Notes: generated from the letters alone by a model not told the origin. Numbered from the stretch's first letter, positions 1-8,530 are shown. The stretch is DNA of 34,239 nt from UBA3937 sp050951585 (GCA_050951585.1 JBMNJI010000017.1:1-34239); one strand, 5' to 3'. Made by a program: numbers and translations.

Positions 1-1
1 C

Positions 2-892
2 CCTGTTACGGAGGACGAAGAGGGCGTGCTGGTCCCGTTTACCTCCCTTGAGGATGCTTTTGCTTTTGCCAAAGAGTGTGCGGTCAGGCAGATCGGTCTT
101 TCTATTGGCCTGCTTGGCCTTCAATTTGTCTCTTCTTTTCTGGCGCCGACGAAAAAGCTGGCTTCCATAGCCAGGGATGTCTTCGCGCATAAACTAGGCA
201 TGTCTTATCTGGTGCTTCTGATCGGCGATCAATATGCCTTAAGGGCTGTTCGAGAAATGGGTCGGCCGGTGATTGGGCAAAAGCTTTTTCAGATACTCTA
301 TCATGGGTTTCCTTCCTTAGAGTCGGCGCGGTGGCTGGGTCTATTAAAATTCTTTTCCGGCGGCAAGCCCTTTTCCTATCTTCAGCTCAAGCCGTTTGGC
401 AAACTGGCGGAGATAGCCCTTAATCCTTCCGTGGCGCAAATCACCGCAAGTATTGATCCGGAATTAAGACCATTATTTCATGAAATCTACTCCCGGCCGG
501 AAATGAGTGATCTGGTCTGGCTGAATACCTTCCGGATCCAAAGCGCGCGCTTTGGCAGAGAAAATCCATTTGTAGGGCTCGTTTGTTATCTCCCTGCCGA
601 GATTGGCTTAATCACGGAAATGCAAGGCGCCTTGGGAAAAATTGCGGATAAGTATCAGCTCAAGAATGAGTTAGGCTTTATTACTCCGTTTGAAAGTGGA
701 AAAAGATGCATCTGGGAATATGATTTTTATTTTGACCACAATAACCCGGCTGAGTTGGACCGGATTCAACGGGCGACCATTGATGCCGGTGAACTTTTGG
801 ACGATTTTTCACGCAGAACGGGAACAGTGAAGCAGGTTCGCTATGTGGTCAATCAAGGCTGCTGCCGCAAAGAGAATCTGCTCTATACCTAA
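2..892 (+). CDS. Probable FAD-linked oxidase, C-terminal part (5' end cut by window)
   Basis: The reading frame is open from the first bases of the window, so the GTG at 26 is probably internal and the true start lies to the left. About 297 residues are visible. The pattern, a segment like 'VPFTSLEDAFAFAKE', a middle helical region, and a late 'GFITPFESGKRCIWEYDFYFD' stretch, resembles the substrate-binding C-terminal half of FAD-binding_4/FAD-linked oxidases of the vanillyl-alcohol oxidase or glycolate oxidase GlcD type. These flavoenzymes oxidise alcohols or hydroxy acids. The FAD-binding half itself is not in the window, so substrate and cofactor binding cannot be judged. The C-terminus has a cysteine pair (GCCRKE). 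There is no clear gene partner downstream, because the next gene has its own promoter. Family assignment is moderate to weak and is based on recall of the overall pattern rather than one diagnostic motif. Confidence 0.5.
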   Translation, partial: PVTEDEEGVLVPFTSLEDAFAFAKECAVRQIGLSIGLLGLQFVSSFLAPTKKLASIARDVFAHKLGMSYLVLLIGDQYALRAVREMGRPVIGQKLFQILYHGFPSLESARWLGLLKFFSGGKPFSYLQLKPFGKLAEIALNPSVAQITASIDPELRPLFHEIYSRPEMSDLVWLNTFRIQSARFGRENPFVGLVCYLPAEIGLITEMQGALGKIADKYQLKNELGFITPFESGKRCIWEYDFYFDHNNPAELDRIQRATIDAGELLDDFSRRTGTVKQVRYVVNQGCCRKENLLYT

Positions 893-918
893 AACGAAAT
901 TTGAACGCATTTTCCACC

Positions 919-948
919 TTGCTTAAAAAGCATATTATAGGCTATAAT
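919..948 (+). promoter_or_regulatory. Sigma-A-like promoter for the DUF4143 ATPase gene
   Basis: TTGCTT (919-924) and a perfect TATAAT (943-948) are separated by 18 bases, about 40 bases before the ATPase start. It lies in the short AT-rich gap after the oxidase stop. This is a consensus match only. Confidence 0.5.
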
Positions 949-989
949 AATATTATATATTAAAATAGACTAAAAGGTGGCGCGTTGCA

Positions 990-2213
990 ATGTACATAAA
1001 AAGACATGCGGAGAAGGCGGTTCGTCAGCTTTCCCAAATGTTCGCGACGGTTCTGGTGACCGGCCCTCGCCAGGTCGGGAAAACCACGATGCTTAAGAAT
1101 TTGACTAAAGATGTGGCGTATATCACCCTTGACGATCCTTTATTGCTGGTCGCGGCGCGGGAACAGAGCGGCACCTTCTTTAAGGATAACCCGCCGCCGG
1201 TATTTATTGATGAGATTCAATATGCCCCGCAGTTATTTCCGCAAATTAAAATAATCACAGATCGGGAGAAGAAAAAGGGGCAGTTTTATTTATCCGGCTC
1301 ACAGCAATTTCACATGATGAAAAACGTCGGGGAATCTCTTGCCGGACGAGTGGGGTTGTTGACCTTGCTGGGCCTTTCGCTGCGGGAAAAACAGGGCATT
1401 GAATTCTCGGAAGCATTTTTGCCGACGGAGGCTTATTTCACCGCACGGAAACAAAACAGTAAAGAGTTGTCTTATGATGAGGTGTGGTATAACATTCATC
1501 GGGGGAGCATGCCGGAGTTATCTGCCAATGAGGATTTTGACTGGCAGATGTATTACGGTGCTTATGTGAAGACATATATTGAAAGGGATGTACGCCAGTT
1601 AACACAGGTCGGGGATGAGGTGAAATTCCTGCATTTCATGACAGTAGCGGCCGCTAGCATCGGGCAGCTCTTGAATCTGGCTTCTTTAGCACGGGATGTG
1701 GGAATCAGCCAACCGACCGCCGAGCGTTGGCTGTCTATTCTTGTCACCTCAAATATTGTCTATTTACTGCAGCCCTACGCCAATAACCTTACCAAGCGGA
1801 CGGTCAAAACGCCTAAATTGTATTTTCTGGATACAGGGCTTGCCGCTTACCTTACCAAGTGGAATACACCCGATGTGTTGAAAAATGGGGCAATGGCCGG
1901 GGCGTTCTTTGAGACCTTTGTTATTTCCGAAATATGCAAAAGCTATTTGAATAAAGGAATTCTTGAACTGCCGTTTTACTTTTACCGCGACAAGAACATG
2001 AATGAAATTGACCTGCTGATTGAGGATAACGGGATCCTCTATCCCCTGGAGATGAAAAAGCACGCCGATCCCCAAAAGAGGGACATTGCCGCTTTTAAAC
2101 AGCTTGACAAGCTTCCTTCCGTCAAGCGCGGACCGGGAGGGGTGATTTGCCTGTACGATAATTTAGTCACTCTGCAGGACAATGACCGCGTAATTCCTGT
2201 GAAATATCTCTGA
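990..2213 (+). CDS. AAA ATPase with DUF4143 C-terminal domain
   Basis: 407 residues, the usual length for this family. The N-terminal AAA_14 domain has a Walker A loop GPRQVGKT (residues 25-32), a Walker B strand VFIDE (about 71-75) and a sensor-like YLSGSQ (about 99-104). The C-terminal DUF4143 part carries the restriction-fold-like pattern 'FYFYRDKNMNEIDLLIED ... YPLEMKK' (E-x-D...E-x-K), typical of PD-(D/E)XK-type domains. Between them is a winged-helix-like stretch ('LASLARDVGISQPTAERWL'). The cellular role of these ATPases is not settled. They are common in anaerobes and often sit in accessory regions. The ATG at 990 has AAGGTGG about 10 bases upstream. A Fic gene follows with its own promoter, so the two are neighbours rather than a clear operon. 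A second member of the same family lies at 21034-22335. Confidence 0.88.
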   Translation: MYIKRHAEKAVRQLSQMFATVLVTGPRQVGKTTMLKNLTKDVAYITLDDPLLLVAAREQSGTFFKDNPPPVFIDEIQYAPQLFPQIKIITDREKKKGQFYLSGSQQFHMMKNVGESLAGRVGLLTLLGLSLREKQGIEFSEAFLPTEAYFTARKQNSKELSYDEVWYNIHRGSMPELSANEDFDWQMYYGAYVKTYIERDVRQLTQVGDEVKFLHFMTVAAASIGQLLNLASLARDVGISQPTAERWLSILVTSNIVYLLQPYANNLTKRTVKTPKLYFLDTGLAAYLTKWNTPDVLKNGAMAGAFFETFVISEICKSYLNKGILELPFYFYRDKNMNEIDLLIEDNGILYPLEMKKHADPQKRDIAAFKQLDKLPSVKRGPGGVICLYDNLVTLQDNDRVIPVKYL

Positions 2214-2254
2214 TTTGCATACATCAGCTCTGCAAAACGGTAAATCATTGGATA

Positions 2255-2263
2255 TGGTATAAT
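2255..2263 (+). promoter_or_regulatory. Extended -10 promoter for the fic gene
   Basis: TGGTATAAT is an extended -10 element (TGnTATAAT) with no convincing -35 box. It lies 37 bases before the Fic start, in the 86-base gap after the ATPase gene. The same TGGTATAAT occurs at 15795-15803. Confidence 0.5.
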
Positions 2264-2299
2264 GTAGTAGAATTATGATGCGGGAAGGTGCCTTGTTTT

Positions 2300-3064
2300 A
2301 TGAAACAACGCTTATTAGATCGGTTACGGGAAGAAATGGAGATGAAGCTGAAAGGCGGTTTGTATCATCTGACCCAGATCAAACTGGCTTATAATTCGAA
2401 CCGCATTGAGGGCAGTCGCCTTTCGGAAGACCAAACCCGCTATATTTTTGAAACAAATACGCTTAATTTAGAACCGGATGAAGCGGCAAATGTTGATGAT
2501 ATCATTGAAACGATCAATCATTTTTCCTGTTTTGATTATATGCTCGCTAATGCGGATGAGGAATTGTCGCAAGAAATGATCAAAGAATTCCATCGGCTTC
2601 TCAAACGCAACACCTCGGATGAACGCAAGGGTTGGTACCGTGTCGGGGACTACAAAACAAGACCGAATGTGGTGGGAGACATGGAAACCACGCTACCGGC
2701 AGAGGTCGCAGGCGAGGTTAGAAAACTTCTCTTCGATTATCATCATCAAGGGAATACAATCGAAGATATTATTGCCTTCCATTACCGGTTTGAAAGGATT
2801 CATCCTTTCCAGGATGGCAATGGACGGGTTGGTCGAATTATTATGTTTAAGGAATGCTTAAAGAACGATATTTTGCCTTTCATTATTGATCATGAATATA
2901 AGTTGTTTTACTACCGCGGGTTGAAAGAATACACAACAGAAAGAGGATATCTTACAGATACCTGCTTATCGGCACAGGATCAATACAAAGGGCTGGTATC
3001 ATATTTCTATCCGGACCTCACTTCATCCGGACCGGAAAAGAAACAATCAAAGAATCAGTTATAG
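2300..3064 (+). CDS. Fic family protein, class II self-inhibited
   Basis: Fic enzymes transfer AMP (or another phosphate-containing group) from a nucleotide to a hydroxyl side chain of a target protein. The full core motif HPFQDGNGRVGR is present at about residues 168-179, with catalytic His, metal-binding Asp and anion-binding GNGR all intact. Near the N-terminus (residues 33-38) is SNRIEG, which matches the inhibitory helix motif [S/T]xxxE[G/N]. Its glutamate blocks the ATP site, so this is a single-chain class II Fic that is off by default. A GTG lies four codons upstream at 2288, but the ATG at 2300 is better placed behind GGGAAGG (spacing about 11), giving 254 residues. A strong terminator follows directly. 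Target and trigger cannot be read from the sequence. The upstream DUF4143 ATPase may be only a neighbour. Confidence 0.93.
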   Translation: MKQRLLDRLREEMEMKLKGGLYHLTQIKLAYNSNRIEGSRLSEDQTRYIFETNTLNLEPDEAANVDDIIETINHFSCFDYMLANADEELSQEMIKEFHRLLKRNTSDERKGWYRVGDYKTRPNVVGDMETTLPAEVAGEVRKLLFDYHHQGNTIEDIIAFHYRFERIHPFQDGNGRVGRIIMFKECLKNDILPFIIDHEYKLFYYRGLKEYTTERGYLTDTCLSAQDQYKGLVSYFYPDLTSSGPEKKQSKNQL

Positions 3065-3086
3065 TAAAGTGAATGTTACATGATTT

Positions 3087-3122
3087 AAAAAGCCGCTTCT
3101 GTTAATTACAGGGCGGCTTTTT
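3087..3122 (+). terminator. Rho-independent terminator after fic
   Basis: AAAAAGCCGC (3087-3096) pairs with GCGGCTTTTT (3113-3122). The stem closes a loop of about 16 bases and ends in a run of T, 20 bases after the Fic stop codon. Confidence 0.88.
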
Positions 3123-3138
3123 ACAGGTATGCCATTAT

Positions 3139-3167
3139 TTGAAAATGTCAGAAATAAGTTCTATAAT
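3139..3167 (+). promoter_or_regulatory. Strong sigma-A-like promoter for the lipoprotein/beta-helix pair
   Basis: TTGAAA (3139-3144), a 17-base spacer and a perfect TATAAT (3162-3167). It lies just after the fic terminator and about 95 bases before the lipoprotein start, so it probably drives the genes at 3263 and 5111 together. Confidence 0.7.
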
Positions 3168-3262
3168 GTTATTATTGCGGCAGATTTAGGTATTATGGTA
3201 GTAAAAAATTAACGATAACAAAGTGGCCGGTGGACATTAGTTATGTTGAGGAGGTAAGCTTG

Positions 3263-5044
3263 ATGAGGTCAAAAGTATTAATAGTTGCCTTGTTCTTGGC
3301 CATGCTTTTTTCTCTGACCAGTTGTCGAAGGGAAGCGGGGAAATTACCAGATCAACCGGAGCCGGGCCAATCCCAGCTTAAACAGAATCTTGAACAGAAT
3401 CCTGTCCGGACGGTGGGCGAAATCACGGATCCCGTTATATTGCAGGAGCTTTGGGAGGAGTATTTTTATCCGACTATTGCGAATGTGGGCAATACCCGGG
3501 AATTTAATTCCGCGGCGGAAATAGATCCCCTGCAGATTGCCCGGTTTGCCTGGTACAAATATGATACGGAATATGGTCGGGACAGTCTCGAGCAGGAGGA
3601 AGGCCGGTTCTCACGGGTTTTTCCCTTGGAGACCGTGCTAAAGTATGCCAAACGCTATTTTGCTCTCGACAGCCTGGATCTTTCCCGTATTGACGAGCAC
3701 ACCGGAGAGTACGACCCCCAAAGACAAGCTTTTCTCTTTAGCCTGGGCAGTGAAAATGAAACCATTCCTCCTTATGATTCCGGCCAGGCCTGGTCGCTGA
3801 AACTAACCAAAGTCACCAGAAATAATGATGGTACCCTTACGGCGGTACTGACCCATTATGATTATCAGCCCAGTGACCGGGTGGAATATACGAAGACATA
3901 TACTTTAAAGGAACGGGAGGACGGCAGTCTCTATTTTCTTAGTGGAAAATGGGAATTCGTCAATAATCATCTGGTCAGCTTGACCGGGAATTATCAGCGC
4001 TTTGAGAAAATTACCGGTCTTGAGATTGATCCGCAGGAGATGTGGATGCTGCAAGAGCTGAGCATGCTGGGAGAATTCAACGGGAATGTTATGCTTGCTC
4101 AGACGCCTTATTATGGAGGGACAAAAGGCGCGCTGCTCTTAGTCAATCCCGATAAGATGGAAGTGGTCAAGAAGTTGACTTTGCCGGAAAAAATCTCTCT
4201 TTCCGATGTACGGTTGTTGACCGATAAGGTTTATGTCTACTTTAAAGATCGTTTCCTGATCGTGAACCCGGATTTATCCATTAGCGGGGAAATCGCTCTT
4301 CCTCCGGCGTTGGCCGGCATAATAGCGCGCGAGGAGAAAGTTGATGCTAACGGTATTCCGGATATCTTTTTCGGCGGTTATGATGTCTCGGCGGATGGGC
4401 AGCAAATCGTCTATTCCGATGAAACGGGCTTGAAGCTTTTGCATCTTCCTGATGGCAACGAAACGCTGCTGGCGGAGTCAGTACCGCTTGAAGACAAGTT
4501 GATCAAGGCTTCTTACCATCGTTCTCCCAGATTTGTCGCCGATGGGCAAAAGGTTATTACCACAATGACAGCGTATGAAGGGACAATGGGCTATACCCTG
4601 TGTGATTTACAGACGGGTGAGGTTAAAAAATATGAGATCAGTTCGGAAGCGTCCGACACTGGCACAATCTGTTATGATAACGGCATTCTGGAGGTAAATT
4701 TATATCAGCGGGATGGAAGCGTTAAAACATTTTACCTGGATTTCAGGACGGGGGAGCTGACGGAAATACCTATTACCGAAACCGGGGATACGGGGTATAT
4801 CAGGGAATTGGCCTTTGTGGGGAAAAATTATGCGGCTTATCTTACTACACGGCAGGATAATAACAACAACGATAACAATATGGCATATCTAAACCGGATC
4901 AAGCTGGATAATTTCCGGCTGGAGGAACAATTAGTCTCGGTTAAAGCGGCGGAGACCACTCTTTTGGGTGTTTTGGCCGACGGACGGATCCTCTTCTGGT
5001 ATAGTCTGAATCCTTCCGAAAGCGGGATCTGCATCACCCGCTAG
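3263..5044 (+). CDS. Exported lipoprotein, beta-propeller-like, unknown function
   Basis: 593 residues from the ATG at 3263, chosen because GAGGAGGT lies 6-7 bases upstream and a lipoprotein signal peptide begins there; upstream in-frame codons lack both. The signal ends in a lipobox, LTSC (Cys about residue 22), so the mature protein should be lipid-anchored on the outer face of the membrane. Residues about 50-250 form an unrecognised domain. From about 270 onward there are repeated strands of the type seen in TolB/DPP-IV-like propellers ('SADGQQIVYSD', 'LADGRILFWY'), one of which reads 'FVADGQKVITTM'. I infer a propeller but could not count blades securely. The gene at 5111 follows after 66 bases and is probably co-transcribed, so this lipoprotein may act with that secreted beta-helix protein. 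No enzyme motif is visible. Confidence 0.75.
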   Translation: MRSKVLIVALFLAMLFSLTSCRREAGKLPDQPEPGQSQLKQNLEQNPVRTVGEITDPVILQELWEEYFYPTIANVGNTREFNSAAEIDPLQIARFAWYKYDTEYGRDSLEQEEGRFSRVFPLETVLKYAKRYFALDSLDLSRIDEHTGEYDPQRQAFLFSLGSENETIPPYDSGQAWSLKLTKVTRNNDGTLTAVLTHYDYQPSDRVEYTKTYTLKEREDGSLYFLSGKWEFVNNHLVSLTGNYQRFEKITGLEIDPQEMWMLQELSMLGEFNGNVMLAQTPYYGGTKGALLLVNPDKMEVVKKLTLPEKISLSDVRLLTDKVYVYFKDRFLIVNPDLSISGEIALPPALAGIIAREEKVDANGIPDIFFGGYDVSADGQQIVYSDETGLKLLHLPDGNETLLAESVPLEDKLIKASYHRSPRFVADGQKVITTMTAYEGTMGYTLCDLQTGEVKKYEISSEASDTGTICYDNGILEVNLYQRDGSVKTFYLDFRTGELTEIPITETGDTGYIRELAFVGKNYAAYLTTRQDNNNNDNNMAYLNRIKLDNFRLEEQLVSVKAAETTLLGVLADGRILFWYSLNPSESGICITR

Positions 5045-5110
5045 GAAGAGCTTATGAATTTCGGGTACAGGGGGTGAAAGAATATTTTTAATGAACAGGA
5101 AATAAGAAGA

Positions 5111-6727
5111 TTGAAAATATTGATTTGCATCTTGGTTTTGCTTGTGTTGATGCGGTTTTCGGTAGGTTTTCTTGAAGCAAAAGTATACGAAGTTACCGAT
5201 GAAAGTCAATTTTTGCATGCAGTGAGGTCCGCAGATGGGGACACCATTAAACTGCTGAATGATCTTCAGGTAAATAACAAGACGGTAAATGTTAAGAATG
5301 ATGATATAACAATTGATCTTAATGGTCATATACTGCATCTTGTCAATAATGAAGATACTGCCTTATTGGTTGACCATGGTTCTGTGAAGCTGACCGGTGA
5401 GGGGGAGTTAAATGTAAGCGGTGTTGGCCCTGCTGTAATTGTGAAGAATAAAGGCAGGGCGGAAGTGACAAATGTGACGGCAACTACTCAGGGTCTTTTT
5501 GGTGTGGGTGTTTTTGGTGCGGGTAGTTCCCTTGAAGTAAACGGCAGTGTTCAGGTGGATGTGACCGGCGAACATGGTTATGGCGTGGGGGCAGATTCTG
5601 GAGGATACGCCCTTGTCAAAGGCGATATTAAAGTAAAAGTAACCGGGAAAGCATGTGCTGCACTTGCCTCCGGTTTTGCCAGTTCGGTGGAAGTACTCGG
5701 GAACATTGAAGTAAACGGTGAGTACGGGATGGGTGCGCTGGCCTATAGTGGCGCCCGCTGTGTAGTCAAAGGTGAGACGAGGATTAATGGTGGGTTTGGT
5801 ACCGCTGCATATGCCGAAGGAGAAGGCAGTACCGTCGAAGTATGGCGTGATGTCATAGTAAGCGAAGGCGGTGTTGGGGCAAGTGCATTTGAAGGGGGAC
5901 AAGTATTTGTTCAAGGCAATGCGCTGGCCTTTGGCGACTTCAGTATCAGTGTCTATATTAGGGCAGAAGAAGGTTCGCAGAATCCAGGCTCAGTTACTAT
6001 TGGCGGTAATGCTCAGTCAAGCGGCAGGACATGCTCAGGCGTGGTGGTGGAGAATTGCGGAAAGGTTATTATCAAAGGTGATGTGCTGACCGAAGGCCGT
6101 TTTATTGAACCATGGAAAACGGCACAAGGAATTACGCGCGGAGGAAGGTACGCTGGTACCGGTACTTGTCTGCGTGCTGACAGACCAGAAGAAATAGTTG
6201 AAGAGTGTTCTATTACTGTTTTGGGTAATGTGGTGGGCAAAGAAAGTACTGGCGTAAGCACCCTTGGGGGAGATGTTACGGTGTACGGCGATGTCACCAC
6301 TTCGGAAGGTTATTCTGCGGGCAGTGCCTCTTTTGGCGGGACGTTAGAAATATACGGCAATGTTACAACAACCGGGGATGATGCTGAAGCAGTAAGCGTC
6401 GGACTCGATGGGACTGTTAAGGTGACAGGTGAGGTCAAGGTAGTGGGAAGCAATTCTTATGCGGTGCATTGTTCGCAAGGAACCGCGACGATTCTCGGCG
6501 CTGTCACCGCAATAGGAGAAAATAGTGTTGGGGCATATGCCAGCATGGGCGGAACGCTTACCATAGACGGGAAGATCACCGCACCAAAGAAGCTCCAGAT
6601 AAACAATTCGATAATGAGGGCGGAGGATGGGATTGCCGGAGGGGGCGCTTCTCAAGATTATTTGATGTACATTAGGTTTGATACAATTGTCGATAAAAAC
6701 ACGACTATCCGGGTGAAAAATAGATAA
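5111..6727 (+). CDS. Secreted beta-helix repeat protein without surface anchor
   Basis: 538 residues. The TTG start at 5111 lies behind AGGAAATAAGAAG and opens an apolar signal peptide (about residues 1-24, ending LEAKVYEV). The body is built from short repeats of about 22-24 residues of the form 'V.V.GNV...G....GV.A..GG', as in right-handed parallel beta-helices of polymorphic outer-surface and adhesin-like proteins. The first 110 residues match the SLH protein at 15925-18210 closely: GEGELNVSG and GRAEVTNVTATT are identical, and DGDTI + LNGH are shared. Unlike that paralogue it stops after the helix (ending TTIRVKNR) and has no SLH domains, LPXTG or other anchor, so it should be released or held by a partner such as the lipoprotein encoded just upstream. 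Function is unknown; a structural or binding role is inferred from fold and location. Confidence 0.8.
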   Translation: MKILICILVLLVLMRFSVGFLEAKVYEVTDESQFLHAVRSADGDTIKLLNDLQVNNKTVNVKNDDITIDLNGHILHLVNNEDTALLVDHGSVKLTGEGELNVSGVGPAVIVKNKGRAEVTNVTATTQGLFGVGVFGAGSSLEVNGSVQVDVTGEHGYGVGADSGGYALVKGDIKVKVTGKACAALASGFASSVEVLGNIEVNGEYGMGALAYSGARCVVKGETRINGGFGTAAYAEGEGSTVEVWRDVIVSEGGVGASAFEGGQVFVQGNALAFGDFSISVYIRAEEGSQNPGSVTIGGNAQSSGRTCSGVVVENCGKVIIKGDVLTEGRFIEPWKTAQGITRGGRYAGTGTCLRADRPEEIVEECSITVLGNVVGKESTGVSTLGGDVTVYGDVTTSEGYSAGSASFGGTLEIYGNVTTTGDDAEAVSVGLDGTVKVTGEVKVVGSNSYAVHCSQGTATILGAVTAIGENSVGAYASMGGTLTIDGKITAPKKLQINNSIMRAEDGIAGGGASQDYLMYIRFDTIVDKNTTIRVKNR

Positions 6728-6791
6728 TCGTTCTACTACATATTTGTCAAAAAATTGCGGCGGATTTGTAGAAAATTCTCCTGAATTCCCC

Positions 6792-6820
6792 TTGACAGAT
6801 TGTAAAAAAGCAGCTATATT
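6792..6820 (+). promoter_or_regulatory. Consensus promoter of the T-box leader and ABC operon
   Basis: TTGACA (6792-6797), 17 bases, TATATT (6815-6820). The predicted transcript starts near 6827 and opens with an imperfect inverted repeat, TAATATCACTT against AAGTGAATATTA (6821-6852), before the T-box Stem I. Confidence 0.75.
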
Positions 6821-6863
6821 TAATATCACTTAGTTTTTTAAAGTGAATATTAAACAGTTATGC

Positions 6864-7120
6864 GGAAGAAAAGTAGGTCAGTGGAATTTTACAGGGAGTG
6901 GGCGTCGTGACTGCAAGCGCTCATAGAAGGAAGCCGATTGAAGTTCTCTTCCAAACTGCCAGGGTGAATGAAGTAGTCCTGGCCGGAGACTTCCCCGTTA
7001 CAAGGAAGAGGGTATCGGAGTGATCCCGTACCTTACAGCTGGAGTGGGCAGTATTTCTGCCAACTAGGGTGGTACCGCGAAAGTAAGTTTTTCGTCCCTA
7101 CAGGATGAAAAACTTTTTTT
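6864..7120 (+). promoter_or_regulatory. T-box riboswitch, complete unit 1
   Basis: This tRNA-sensing leader controls the ABC operon downstream. The conserved T-box sequence AGGGTGGTACCGCG is at 7066-7079. It is preceded by Stem III (GGCAG 7048-7052 with CTGCC 7057-7061) and followed by a terminator stem (AAGTTTTTC 7085-7093 with GAAAAACTT 7107-7115) ending in a T run. Stem I is closed by GGAAGA (6864-6869) with TCTTCC (6947-6952). The S-turn motif AGTA is at 6872-6875 and the AG-bulge-like ACAGGGAG follows at 6891. A further hairpin (GCCAGG 6958-6963 with CCTGGC 6978-6983) fits Stem II. The base of the specifier loop on the 3' side reads GAAG-TTC, so the best specifier candidate is TTC (6944-6946, phenylalanine); GTT is the alternative. 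TGG (tryptophan) is not in that position. Uncharged tRNA would favour the antiterminator and read-through. Confidence 0.93.
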
Positions 7121-7131
7121 ATTTGCTACAT

Positions 7132-7280
7132 ACCGGTGTATTTTACTAACCGGCACCCGGTCAAACAGGTGAAAGGCGGATACTCCTGTACCTATAGAGA
7201 GGGCAGCTAGCGCTGTCAATAAGGGTGGTACCGCGGAAAGCCACAGTTTTCGTCCCTGAGGATGAGAACTGTGGCTTTTT
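7132..7280 (+). promoter_or_regulatory. T-box unit 2, lacking a recognisable Stem I
   Basis: A second T-box core follows only 102 bases after the first terminator: AGGGTGGTACCGCGG at 7222-7236, with Stem III GGCAGC/GCTGTC (7202-7217) before it. A perfect 12-bp terminator stem comes after it (AAAGCCACAGTT 7237-7248 with AACTGTGGCTTT 7267-7278). Upstream there is room only for two small hairpins, ACCGGTG/CACCCGGT (7132-7161) and ACAGG/CCTGT (7165-7189). A full Stem I with AGTA, AG-bulge and specifier loop is not visible. Tandem T-boxes are known, but each normally carries its own Stem I. This one may be degenerate, or may pair with the tRNA acceptor end only. Confidence 0.85.
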
Positions 7281-7323
7281 CTATTTAATTATTAAATTTA
7301 TTAAACAAAGGGAGGAGATTTTA

Positions 7324-8406
7324 ATGAAAACTGACGTCAAGGAAAGACAAAGAAAAATTGAAAGAGAAATTAATGGGAGGATTTCGCTGGGGGGTATTTT
7401 ACGCAGCAGGATTTCGGCGTTCGCCGTTTCGGCGCTGCTGGTTCTCAGCCTGACAGGGTGCGCTTTGGGCAAAGCTCCGGCTGAAGCAGGCGGGAAAGGG
7501 GGCGAGGCCCAAGAGGTGAAGCTGGGGATCATCCAATATGTGGAGCATCCGTCTCTGGATAGTGCCCGGCAGGGATTATTGGATGTTCTGGCGGAAAACG
7601 GCTATACAGAAGGAAATGGGCTTAAAGTCACTTATCGCAATGCGCAAGCCGATATGGCCATCGCCCAATCCATTGCCCAGCAGTTTGCGGAGGATAAACC
7701 CGACCTGATTCTTGCCATTGCTACGCCTACAGCGATGGTTATGGCCAATGCGACCAAGGACATTCCCATTCTGATTACGGCGGTTACGGATCCGGTTGAT
7801 GCCAAACTTGTGCAAAGCATGGAAAAACCGGGCACCAATGTCACAGGGACTTCCGACTATATTTCCATCGAGGAACAGATCCTGCTGGTCCAAAAAATCG
7901 TGCCGGGGGCTCAAAGATTAGGGCTGATTTACAATAACGGCGAACAAAACTCGGTTGTGCAGGCCCAGGAAGTGAAAAACATTGCCGAAAAGCTGAAAAT
8001 GCAGGTAGTTGAGGCCACTCCCAATAATTCCAGCGAAGTATTGCAGGCAGCCCAGTCATTAATTGGCAAGGTTGACGCTATTTTCGTCCCAACTGACAAT
8101 ACGGTAGTCTCGGGTCTGGAGGCAGTGATCAAAGTGGCCAATGAAAACGACATACCTTTGTTTACCGGCGAAAGCGATTCCGTCAAAAGAGGAGCCTTAG
8201 CCACTATCGGGGTGGACTATTATGCGTTGGGAAGAAAAACGGGTGAAAAGGCGCTGCAGGTAATTAACGGGGCCAATCCAGCCACAATCCCGGTAGAGAA
8301 GCAAACGGATTATTCCATCAGTATTAACCTGAAGGCGGCGCAGGAAATGGCGATTGAGATACCGGAGGAGATTATCCAACAGGCCAAGGAAGTATTTAAC
8401 GAATAG
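7324..8406 (+). CDS. ABC transporter substrate-binding lipoprotein, TrpX-like
   Basis: 360 residues from the ATG at 7324, behind GGGAGGAG. An in-frame codon at 7225 lies inside the T-box and is not a start. After an unusually long charged N-region (about 34 residues) comes the signal core and a lipobox LTGC, so the protein is anchored outside the membrane. The mature part matches the ABC_sub_bind family (TrpX/YtrF-type periplasmic-binding fold): 'VKLGIIQYVEHPSLDSARQG', 'TPTAMVMANATKDIPILITAVTDPV', 'GTSDY', 'RLGLIYNNGEQNS' and 'AIFVPTDNTV'. It would deliver an amino acid to the permease and ATPase encoded next. The family is best known from predicted tryptophan transporters under T-box control. 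Here the leader's specifier looks like phenylalanine, so the substrate may be another aromatic amino acid. The substrate call is inference. Confidence 0.9.
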   Translation: MKTDVKERQRKIEREINGRISLGGILRSRISAFAVSALLVLSLTGCALGKAPAEAGGKGGEAQEVKLGIIQYVEHPSLDSARQGLLDVLAENGYTEGNGLKVTYRNAQADMAIAQSIAQQFAEDKPDLILAIATPTAMVMANATKDIPILITAVTDPVDAKLVQSMEKPGTNVTGTSDYISIEEQILLVQKIVPGAQRLGLIYNNGEQNSVVQAQEVKNIAEKLKMQVVEATPNNSSEVLQAAQSLIGKVDAIFVPTDNTVVSGLEAVIKVANENDIPLFTGESDSVKRGALATIGVDYYALGRKTGEKALQVINGANPATIPVEKQTDYSISINLKAAQEMAIEIPEEIIQQAKEVFNE

Positions 8407-8530
8407 GAAGATATTATGAGAAAAACAGCTTGCGCGAAGGATAGTTTACTAAATTGAACTAATTATCGATTGATTGAAAGCGAGAATGAGAGAATGAGAG
8501 AAAAGACAGACAGGATTGGGGGTATCAGCA

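Noticed and set aside
7225..7323. In-frame extension of the binding-protein gene into the T-box
   Set aside because: The stretch is the second T-box terminator; the ATG at 7324 has a strong ribosome binding site and a normal lipoprotein signal.
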